A DNA stretch of 12,836 nt, taken from NCBI GenBank assembly GCA_964362625.1, contig CAYIFA010000026.1:1-12836 (forward strand), given 5' to 3'. The position numbers and the translations under genes are program-made. Of this stretch, positions 7,839 to 12,836 are shown in pieces. Under the pieces are notes generated by a model, which was given only the letters and a program-made list of their open reading frames with translations, did not search any database and was not told the DNA's origin. How positions within the stretch are numbered: position 1 is the stretch's first letter; the number at the start of each line of letters is the position of its first letter. Source of the stretch: CAYIFA01 sp964362625. GTDB taxonomy: Bacteria; Patescibacteriota; Minisyncoccia; 1-14-0-10-42-19.

Positions 7839-7843
7839 ACAGG
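7809..7843 (+). repeat. Heptamer repeat array (5 units) spanning the virB4 stop
   Basis: AAACAGT, CAACAGT, AAACAGA, GAACAGT, AAACAGG run without spacing. This is the longest and cleanest array. It encodes the end of VirB4, and the TAA (7836-7838) spans units four and five. The final unit plus the next A creates AGGA (7841-7844), 9 bases before the ATG at 7854: one of the few Shine-Dalgarno-like sites in the window. Confidence 0.9.
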
Positions 7844-7853
7844 AATAAATAAT

Positions 7854-8390
7854 ATGCGCCATTACATAAAATCCCAGATAACCAGAGAAACGGGTTCAGG
7901 TTCAGAGCCGGATCAAGATTTTGACGAAGAAGAGTATCTGCGGCAGGTGCGGCTGGAAGCCGAACGCGCCAAGGATGAAATGGCGGGAGAAGAGCGGGCG
8001 GGGTTTAAGAGCGCCATGAATAAATTGAAACGCCTCCGCGCGCGCACCGTGCACATAGGTTTTGTCGAAGGCGGGCTGGTTGCGTTTGTCGCGATTGCAG
8101 CCGACATCATCGACTATCTGGTTATTGGTTCTATACCGGTGATAGGTGATATACTGGATATAGCGGTATGGTTTGTTATCGCGATATGGGTTTGGTCGCG
8201 TAGGATACAAAAACCGCCGGCTTCTCTCTTTTCCGGGGTAATTGAGCTGATTCCTTTAGGTGATTTGGTCCCAACTTGGACGTTTATGGTTTTAGCGATA
8301 GTGATTTACAACAATCACCGGAGAAATCTTTCTGAAAAGCAAATCAAAAATAAATTAGCAGGGTCAGCCAGCGCGGGGAAACATGAATAA
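7854..8390 (+). CDS. Small three-helix membrane protein of unknown function
   Basis: This 178-residue protein has an acidic, charged cytosolic N-terminus (about 1-62), then hydrophobic segments at about 70-92, 95-114 and 141-153. Between them lie repeated turn motifs, IPVIGDILDIAVWF (94-107) and IPLGDLVPTWT (133-143), each with Pro and Gly-Asp. There is no signal peptide. I know no assigned function; similar proteins with paired P..GD motifs occur in CPR genomes as hypothetical membrane proteins. It starts just after a repeat array that supplies an AGGA ribosome binding site, and its TAA overlaps the next gene by 8 bases. Its position between VirB4 and the exported proteins suggests a membrane accessory of the same machine, which is inference only. 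Confidence 0.8.
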   Translation: MRHYIKSQITRETGSGSEPDQDFDEEEYLRQVRLEAERAKDEMAGEERAGFKSAMNKLKRLRARTVHIGFVEGGLVAFVAIAADIIDYLVIGSIPVIGDILDIAVWFVIAIWVWSRRIQKPPASLFSGVIELIPLGDLVPTWTFMVLAIVIYNNHRRNLSEKQIKNKLAGSASAGKHE

Positions 8391-9477
8391 ACACATAAAA
8401 ATTTTGTTCATCATATTTTTAGCTTTAATACTCGGTTTTGCCGGCGTTGTTTTGGCCCAAGACCAGCCGGCCGCCATTGATCCGGAATCCATTTTAAAAC
8501 AACTTTACGGCGGCCCACTTCCGACTACCACCGAGGATGTTTTTAAGTTTATGCTGGAACGTCAAGCTGAACAGCGAGTTTCCGGATCGTCTATTGAATT
8601 TACGCCGGAGTTCCCCGGCCCGGGCGAAGAGGTAGCCGTAGTATTAACCAGCTATTCTTTCGATGTTAATGCCGCGCATATAACCTGGATAAGAAATGGC
8701 CGCGTCCAGACGGCCGGCCGCGGTCAAAAGAGTTATCGATTTAGGACTGGAGCCGTTGGAACCCGCGAATCAATCGAGCTGGTAGCCGTTACTCCGGCCG
8801 GTGATGAATTCAAGACGTCAAGAACTCTTTACATCGGAGATGCGGACTTGCTATGGAGAGCGGAGACCGCAGTTCCTCCGGAATATGCCGGCAAGGCGCT
8901 TGCTTCTCCGCGCTCACAGGTGCTGGTCGCGGCCATACCGAATTTTGTTTTGGCCGGCCGGCTGCTAGGTTCCGGTTCTCTTATGTATGAATGGACTTTG
9001 GATGATCGGCCGCAAACAGCAAAATCCGGGATCGGTCAAAACTCGTTTTCTTTTAGCGCGGCAGTCGCTCCCGGCGCAGTTCATGAAGTTTCAGTAAAAA
9101 TTTCTAATCTTGATAAAACCATTGTCCGCGAAAAACCTGTTTTTATTACGGTTTACAATCCGGAGGTGTTAATATACGAAGAAACGGCTTCCGGCGGGCC
9201 GAACCCTGCTCGCACGGTTAACAATGTTTCTATGTACGCCGGAGAAACGCGCAGTTTCAGGGCATCTTCGTATTATTTTGCCAAAAGCTCTGGAGATAAA
9301 CTGAAATTCAAATGGACTCTCCAAAACCAGAACGTTCCGGAAGACGACACGACCGAAGTGCTAAGCGTTACCTTGACCAATGATGCTGCCGGTACGGCGT
9401 TGGTCGGCGTACTGGTGGAGGGGGCCAATAACATTATTGAAAGGGCGTTGACAAACTTTCTAATTAATATTCTTTAG
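8383..9477 (+). CDS. Exported protein with three Ig/PKD-like beta-sandwich repeats
   Basis: This 364-residue protein carries a signal peptide: lysines at 3 and 6, a hydrophobic core at 7-24 and cleavage probably after Ala25 (VLA before QDQ). After a short helical linker come three similar domains at about 70-152, 155-258 and 280-364. Each holds the same core: a Trp strand (ITWIRNG at 100-106, YEWTLDD at 202-208, FKWTLQN at 309-315), then a Gly-rich turn and a Phe/Val-rich strand. The spacing recalls PKD or bacterial Ig-like folds; the exact family is not certain. No C-terminal sorting motif or membrane anchor is visible. It lies directly before the pilin gene, so an extracytoplasmic scaffold, pilus-associated or adhesive role is plausible. 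The start overlaps the previous gene by 8 bases, with a weak GGGG 4 bases upstream. Confidence 0.82.
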   Translation: MNKHIKILFIIFLALILGFAGVVLAQDQPAAIDPESILKQLYGGPLPTTTEDVFKFMLERQAEQRVSGSSIEFTPEFPGPGEEVAVVLTSYSFDVNAAHITWIRNGRVQTAGRGQKSYRFRTGAVGTRESIELVAVTPAGDEFKTSRTLYIGDADLLWRAETAVPPEYAGKALASPRSQVLVAAIPNFVLAGRLLGSGSLMYEWTLDDRPQTAKSGIGQNSFSFSAAVAPGAVHEVSVKISNLDKTIVREKPVFITVYNPEVLIYEETASGGPNPARTVNNVSMYAGETRSFRASSYYFAKSSGDKLKFKWTLQNQNVPEDDTTEVLSVTLTNDAAGTALVGVLVEGANNIIERALTNFLINIL

Positions 9478-9482
9478 ACAAT

Positions 9483-9845
9483 ATGGTTTATAAAATAACT
9501 ATTTCGGTTTTATTGGTTCTTGCAATTTTTTTAATAGCTTCAAACTCCGACGCCCAAGGCGTTACATCAGGTAGCGGTGTCATAAAGCTTCCAGCCGGAG
9601 GACAATTTGCAAAGTTTATCAAATGGCTTTTCCCGGCGATTTTAACAACCGCCGCGATTCTGGCGGTAGTGATGATTATTATTGCCGGATTCCAGTGGGT
9701 GACTGCTTACGGCAATACTTCAAAAATTGAAGATGCCCGCGACCGGATTTTTAACGCTATTATCGGCCTTATTCTGGCTTTTGCCGCCTGGCTTATTTTA
9801 AACACAATTAATCCGGCATTGGTAAACCTAACTATATTTTCATAA
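9483..9845 (+). CDS. VirB2/TrbC-like T4SS pilin
   Basis: This 120-residue protein has a signal peptide (hydrophobic 6-20, likely cleavage after Asp-Ala, residue 24) and two further membrane helices at about 50-70 and 91-109. They are joined by a short polar loop, WVTAYGNTSKIEDARDRIFN (72-91). This loop (G...K...AR.RI.NAIIGL) is typical of the T4SS pilin family seen in CPR genomes, related to VirB2/TrbC: a small two-helix subunit that polymerises into the conjugative-type pilus. It lies 5 bases after the Ig-like gene and 5 before the propeller gene, with no Shine-Dalgarno sequence. It is not a type IV (PilA) pilin: there is no GF.E-type prepilin site. A structural membrane subunit that does not form a pilus is the main alternative. 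Confidence 0.88.
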   Translation: MVYKITISVLLVLAIFLIASNSDAQGVTSGSGVIKLPAGGQFAKFIKWLFPAILTTAAILAVVMIIIAGFQWVTAYGNTSKIEDARDRIFNAIIGLILAFAAWLILNTINPALVNLTIFS

Positions 9846-9850
9846 TACTT

Positions 9851-11017
9851 ATGTCAAAAACCATAGCATTCGGATTGATAATATTCTTCTTGCTCGTCAT
9901 TGTTGCCGGACTGGTGTGGCTTTTGTTTTTTTCAGGCAGTGAGGGCATACAAGGCGCGATTGGCAAATTTTTTCCGGTTGCCGGAGAGCGCGACCGTCCG
10001 GTTCCGACAGTCCCCGGACCAGCTGATGGCGCCGGAGCGTCTGGACCTAATGACGAAACGGCCCGGCGCCTGATTCAGATATCCGAAGGCCGAGTGAGCG
10101 GGTTCAAGCCAATAGCCGGCGGAGTCCGCTACATAGAACGCGCTACCGGCCATGTTTTTGAGTCAAACCCGGACGGCCGCAATCAAGTTCGTGTTTCAAA
10201 CACCACCATCCCCGGAATATTTGATTCGGTTTGGTCTTATAACGCTGATGGCGCGGTAATCCGTTATCGCGAGAATGAAAAGGCGCGAATGGCCTCGGTT
10301 AGATTTGTCGGCACTACCACCGCCGGCGTACTCCTGCCGGCCAGCATCCTATCGGTTGCTTACGCGCCCAACCGCGCTCGTCTGGTTTATGTCGCGGAAG
10401 TCAACGGCACACTCGCGGTGATTGCCGCTGACCCCGATAATTCCAAACAGTCCGAAATGCTGCGCCTGCCCCCAGCGGATTTTGAAATTTCATGGCCGGT
10501 CTCAAACACGCTGTATTTTGTTACTAGGCCATCCGGCGAAGCTGACGGGTATTTATATAAATATAATATTGATAAGAAAAATTTTTCAAAATTTTACGGT
10601 CCGGAGCATGGCTTAGAAGTCAACTTCGACCATCTTGGTAAAAAAGTTCTTTTGTCTGTTTTTGATCCGTCCGGCAATCGCCCCGAATTAGTCGTACTCG
10701 ATTCTGCGTCCGGTGAACGTACCAATCTCGATAGCGCTACACTAGCCAGAAAATGCGCATGGTCTGCCGCCAACACAATCATTTGCGCGATCCCCGCGGA
10801 TATACCATCCGGCATATATCCGGATGCGTGGTACAAAGGCCAGGTTGGTTTTAATGACTCATTGTGGCAAATTAATATAGATACTTTAACAAAGGAAAAC
10901 TTGGCGAACCTCCCAGATATTGATGTTGAGGCTATGGCTATAGCCCCAGATGGTTCGCACGTTTATTTTCAGGATAAAAAAGAAGGAGCGCTTTGGGGCT
11001 ATAAGCTAACCCCATGA
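9851..11017 (+). CDS. Membrane-anchored beta-propeller (WD40/TolB-like) protein
   Basis: This 388-residue protein has one N-terminal membrane helix (about 5-28), a Pro/Gly-rich linker (about 44-68) and a long beta-rich domain. Repeating strands look like propeller blades: SVWSYNADGAVIRY (126-139), SVAYAPNRARLVYV (168-181), ISWPVSNTLYFV (213-224), VNFDHLGKKVLLSV (257-270), CAWSAANTIICAI (302-314) and MAIAPDGSHVYFQ (362-374). That is about six blades, as in TolB or WD40-like PD40 repeats. C302 and C312 could form a disulfide. The topology places the propeller outside the cytoplasm. No catalytic motif is visible; a protein-binding platform for the pilin or envelope proteins is inferred. The gene ends ATGA with the PilN-like gene, and its last codons form half of a hairpin at that start. 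Confidence 0.82.
   Translation: MSKTIAFGLIIFFLLVIVAGLVWLLFFSGSEGIQGAIGKFFPVAGERDRPVPTVPGPADGAGASGPNDETARRLIQISEGRVSGFKPIAGGVRYIERATGHVFESNPDGRNQVRVSNTTIPGIFDSVWSYNADGAVIRYRENEKARMASVRFVGTTTAGVLLPASILSVAYAPNRARLVYVAEVNGTLAVIAADPDNSKQSEMLRLPPADFEISWPVSNTLYFVTRPSGEADGYLYKYNIDKKNFSKFYGPEHGLEVNFDHLGKKVLLSVFDPSGNRPELVVLDSASGERTNLDSATLARKCAWSAANTIICAIPADIPSGIYPDAWYKGQVGFNDSLWQINIDTLTKENLANLPDIDVEAMAIAPDGSHVYFQDKKEGALWGYKLTP
10994..11014 (+). promoter_or_regulatory. Hairpin covering the PilN-like start codon
   Basis: TGGGG (10994-10998) pairs with CCCCA (11010-11014), and the final A is the first base of the PilN-like ATG. This GC-rich stem would hide the start until a ribosome finishing the propeller gene (stop at 11015-11017) melts it, favouring translational coupling. 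No pairing energy was computed. Confidence 0.4.
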
Positions 11018-11577
11018 TTAATTTACTTTCGGAAGCAGCAAAAAACAATCTTGCGCATGAACGTTTTAGCCGTTTGCTCGTCATAATCGGAGTCGGTCTG
11101 CTGGCAATTCTTGTTTCGGGCGCCTTATTAATAACGCTGGCTCTAGCTTCTTTAAATTTGCAAAAGAGCGAGTTTTCACGAGAATTGGAAGCGGCCAAGA
11201 AAAGTCCGACGTTGGGACGGGTAGAAGAAGTGGAGGCAAACATTGCGAAAACAAATGAAAAATCGAAGATTTTCGCGCAAAGTTTGAGCCGCGAAAATCG
11301 CATATCCTCGGTACTGGTAGAGGCTATTTCGACGCTTGCGCCTTCAATTAAAATAAGCGAACTGACTTACAACGGCCCGGTAGAGTTCCGTCTTAAGGGG
11401 CTCGTCGGCACCCGCGACGATTTGCTTAAGTTTATCGAGTTTCTGGATAAAAGCGAACAGATTGACGAAGTCAATTCCCCGATTTCAAATCTGTTGAAAG
11501 ATCGTAATATAGAATTTTCTATTTCATTTACAGCCGCTCCGGGTATTATCGATGAGAGCCCAAAAACCACGCCATGA
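11014..11577 (+). CDS. pilN: PilN-like type IV pilus inner-membrane protein
   Basis: This 187-residue protein begins MINLL, the hallmark N-terminus of PilN; in T4P systems that peptide binds PilM. One membrane helix (about 20-44) is followed by a coiled region (48-92) and an alpha/beta domain with a KISELTYNGPVEFRLKG strand pair (113-129), as in the ferredoxin-like periplasmic domain of PilN. In type IV pili and competence systems PilN pairs with PilO to align the motor and the pilus. Here a PilO-like gene follows with an ATGA overlap, which supports the call. No PilM is visible in the window. The weak point is the generic sequence: PilN is recognised by the N-terminal peptide, topology and neighbour, not by strong catalytic motifs. 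Confidence 0.72.
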   Translation: MINLLSEAAKNNLAHERFSRLLVIIGVGLLAILVSGALLITLALASLNLQKSEFSRELEAAKKSPTLGRVEEVEANIAKTNEKSKIFAQSLSRENRISSVLVEAISTLAPSIKISELTYNGPVEFRLKGLVGTRDDLLKFIEFLDKSEQIDEVNSPISNLLKDRNIEFSISFTAAPGIIDESPKTTP

Positions 11578-12098
11578 ACCGACGATCGCTGTTAATAATT
11601 CTAATATTTTTATTGGTTATCGCGAGCGCCTTGTTGATAGCTTGGTTAATCTATTTTGTCGATGGCGCCAGATCCGAAATAATTGCTATTAAGAAGGGTA
11701 TCGCCGAGATTGAAAAAAAAGAAGCCAATATAAAAAAGCTTGAGGATCTGATGGCCTCACTTCTTCCGGAGGAACAAAAAATTTCTACTGCATTCGTCGA
11801 TTCTAAAAACCTGGTATTGTTTATTGAAGAATTGGAATCCGCCGCTCGCGATGCTGGAATTAAGCTCGAAATATCATCTGCCGAGTTATCTGCAGCCGAT
11901 GCGGAGGCTTATCCGAAATTCCAGTTATCCGTCGAGGGAAGCTTCGGGCAAAACTTCCGTTTTTTACAGCTTTTGGAAACCTTGTCTTATCAGCTTGAAA
12001 TTACCGACGCGACATTTGCTCTGCGTTCGATGGAGGGGGCCGGCAGTTACTGGCAGACGCGTGCTAGCATCAGTTTGCTGAGTTTTATAAATAAATAG
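11574..12098 (+). CDS. pilO: PilO-like type IV pilus inner-membrane protein
   Basis: This 174-residue protein has a membrane helix (about 6-28), a coiled coil rich in Lys, Glu and Ile (about 32-62) and a C-terminal alpha/beta domain. The SLLPEEQKI turn (62-70), the FIEELESAARDAGIKLEI stretch (83-100) and the later FQLSVEGSFGQNFRFLQLLE stretch (116-135) follow the PilO pattern: a helix, the strand near the AGI segment, then a beta-hairpin and the FL..LE helix. PilO dimerises with PilN in the inner membrane. Its start overlaps the PilN-like stop by 4 bases. Together they form an isolated N/O pair without pilM, pilP or pilQ, which fits a cell without a classical outer membrane. Confidence 0.75.
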   Translation: MNRRSLLIILIFLLVIASALLIAWLIYFVDGARSEIIAIKKGIAEIEKKEANIKKLEDLMASLLPEEQKISTAFVDSKNLVLFIEELESAARDAGIKLEISSAELSAADAEAYPKFQLSVEGSFGQNFRFLQLLETLSYQLEITDATFALRSMEGAGSYWQTRASISLLSFINK

Positions 12099-12099
12099 C

Positions 12100-12426
12100 A
12101 TGGCCAGATTAGTAAAAAAAATTTTTAAAATCATAAAAGCGCTCCCTCGGTTAACCTATTATTTATTGGGCGGCTCGCCGGCAGGATATTGGAATTGGTT
12201 AGTGGTCTTCTTTATTTTGGGCTTTATCAGTTCGGTTGCGTTCGGAGCATATGTTTTCGTCTCAACCAGTAAGATAACATCTGCCACAATAGATCTCCCC
12301 GACGAGCGTAGAACGCTGACTGTTGACCGCAAAGGACTTGCCGCGGCCGTTGAGATTATAGACAGAAACGCGTTAGATTATAGCCGGATTCTTACTTCGC
12401 CGGTCTTGTCGGATCCGTCATTATAG
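12100..12426 (+). CDS. Single-pass membrane protein of unknown function
   Basis: This 108-residue protein has a basic N-terminus with four lysines in the first ten residues, one clear membrane helix (about 32-54, after GSPAGYWNW) and a short outside domain. No signal cleavage site is convincing. It begins one base after the PilO-like stop and takes the place that PilP holds in canonical pilMNOPQ operons, but I see no lipobox or PilP-like beta domain. I do not recognise a family. The tail (RKGLAAAVEIIDRNALDYSRIL) is helical. A small partner of the PilN/PilO pair is an inference from position alone. Confidence 0.75.
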   Translation: MARLVKKIFKIIKALPRLTYYLLGGSPAGYWNWLVVFFILGFISSVAFGAYVFVSTSKITSATIDLPDERRTLTVDRKGLAAAVEIIDRNALDYSRILTSPVLSDPSL

Positions 12427-12441
12427 CCGGCAGTCAATAAA

Positions 12442-12690
12442 ATGTTCGGCGAAAAGGTTCTAGAAATTGTTAGAAATATTCCGGATGGAGCGGTTTTAAC
12501 CTATAAAAAAGTGGCAATACTTGCCGGCCGCCCCAAGGCCTATCGCGCTGTTGGCAATATTTTGAACAAAAATTATGATTCAGATATTCCATGTCACCGA
12601 GTGGTGCGTTCGGACGGCAGGATTGGTGGATATAACCGCGGGGCAGAACAGAAGATTTTACTTTTGAGACGCGAAGGTGTAGAATTATAA
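12442..12690 (+). CDS. Single-domain MGMT-like DNA-binding/alkyltransferase protein
   Basis: This 82-residue protein matches only the C-terminal DNA-binding and active-site domain of O6-alkylguanine-DNA alkyltransferases (PF01035). The helix-turn-helix region (TYKKVAILAGRP, 20-31), the RAVG motif carrying the arginine finger (35-38) and PCHRVV with the acceptor Cys51 (50-55) are all present, as is the SDGRIGGY segment (57-64). Alkyltransferase-like proteins usually carry Trp in place of this Cys, so alkyl transfer is chemically possible. The N-terminal domain of Ogt/Ada (about 80 residues) is absent. It follows the preceding gene by 15 bases but has no evident link to secretion. It may be cotranscribed or form the start of a separate unit with the tRNA. 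Confidence 0.88.
   Translation: MFGEKVLEIVRNIPDGAVLTYKKVAILAGRPKAYRAVGNILNKNYDSDIPCHRVVRSDGRIGGYNRGAEQKILLLRREGVEL
12657..12685 (+). promoter_or_regulatory. Possible sigma70-type promoter for tRNA-Arg
   Basis: TTTACT (12657-12662) and TAGAAT (12680-12685) are 17 bases apart and would start transcription about 3 bases before the tRNA. TTGAGA with TATAAA at 16-base spacing (12664-12691) is a competing reading but would start inside the tRNA. Both sit within the MGMT-like coding end, so this is weak. Confidence 0.3.
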
Positions 12691-12694
12691 AACT

Positions 12695-12766
12695 GCCCTC
12701 GTAGTTCAATGGATAGAACAGCGCTCTTCTAATGCGCATATGTGGGTCCGATTCCTACCGAGGGCG
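12695..12766 (+). tRNA. trnR: tRNA-Arg(UCU)
   Basis: The acceptor stem GCCCTCG (12695-12701) pairs with CGAGGGC (12759-12765), followed by discriminator G. The D arm is GTTC/GAAC around an 8-base loop containing GG. The anticodon arm GCGCT/TGCGC has loop CTTCTAA with anticodon TCT at 12728-12730. The T arm is GTGGG/CCTAC. CCA is not encoded. Two departures from the norm are visible: the last anticodon-stem pair (31-39) is U-U, and T-loop position 55 is C, giving TCCGATT in place of the near-universal TTC start. The tRNA decodes AGA and, by wobble, AGG. Confidence 0.92.
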
Positions 12767-12836
12767 TAAATCATCGACCGGGGCCTTATTTTTTGAAAAA
12801 AAAGCTTTTCATAAAGATTTTTATGTAGAAACTAAA

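Noticed and set aside
4491..7843. CRISPR array
   Set aside because: The repeats are 7 bp, ungapped and have no spacers; no cas genes are present.
9483..9845. Type IV prepilin (PilA/ComGC) reading of the small membrane protein
   Set aside because: There is no prepilin peptidase site; the signal peptide plus two helices fits the VirB2-like pilin family instead.
1570..11577. Alternative genetic code with UGA read as glycine
   Set aside because: TGA ends several genes exactly at ATGA overlaps with good downstream genes, so it works as a stop.
12767..12836. A/T-rich tail with an AAAAGCTTTT palindrome, considered as terminator for the tRNA
   Set aside because: The stem has almost no GC pairs, and the T-run at 12789-12794 is not preceded by a stable hairpin.

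Overview
The window looks like a piece of a Patescibacteria (Candidate Phyla Radiation) genome, most likely Parcubacteria-like. The evidence is the gene set: a reduced type IV secretion cluster with a PrgI-type small membrane protein, a separate TraC-like protein, VirB4, a long VirB6-like protein and a two-helix pilin, together with exported proteins of unknown family and short PilN/PilO-like proteins. UGA acts as a normal stop (four genes end in ATGA overlaps), so this is not a UGA-glycine lineage such as Gracilibacteria or Absconditabacteria. Protein-level calls come from reading motifs by eye; no searches were run.

Layout. All genes lie on the + strand and are packed end to end. Positions 1-46 are pure C, probably an artefact of a contig end, running in frame into a partial gene of unknown function (to 682). 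An exported four-cysteine protein follows (686-1573), then a VirB6/TrbL-like polytopic protein with a long cytosolic tail ending in twelve prolines (1570-3930), and a helical plus disordered protein (3954-4736). Next come the PrgI-like protein (4788-5198), the TraC-like protein (5344-6000) and the VirB4 ATPase (5997-7838). Then come a small membrane protein (7854-8390), an exported Ig/PKD-like protein (8383-9477), a VirB2-like pilin (9483-9845), a membrane-anchored beta-propeller (9851-11017), PilN-like and PilO-like proteins (11014-12098) and a single-pass protein (12100-12426). The window ends with a single-domain MGMT-like protein (12442-12690), tRNA-Arg(UCU) (12695-12766) and 70 bases in which I see nothing firm.

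How the genes fit together. Genes from 2 to 12426 read as one long operon with ATGA overlaps or very short gaps and almost no Shine-Dalgarno sequences. VirB4 (motor), PrgI (VirB3-like), VirB6 (inner-membrane channel) and the VirB2-like pilin would form a minimal secretion or DNA-transfer machine. PilN/PilO are inner-membrane alignment proteins of type IV pili, so the locus looks like a hybrid of the two machines. No VirD4, VirB11, relaxase, VirB8/9/10, PilM, PilB or PilQ is present in the window.

The main unexplained structure is a family of 7-bp tandem repeats, consensus NAACAGW. Three arrays sit around the PrgI/TraC-like/VirB4 block (4752-4779 inverted, 5200-5227, 7809-7843), and a two-unit piece lies inside the upstream gene (4491-4504). 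One array supplies the last codons and the stop of virB4; another directly precedes a broken N-terminal piece of a four-helix-bundle (S23) gene. The repeats appear to have invaded an otherwise compact operon. No stretch longer than 300 bases lacks a gene.
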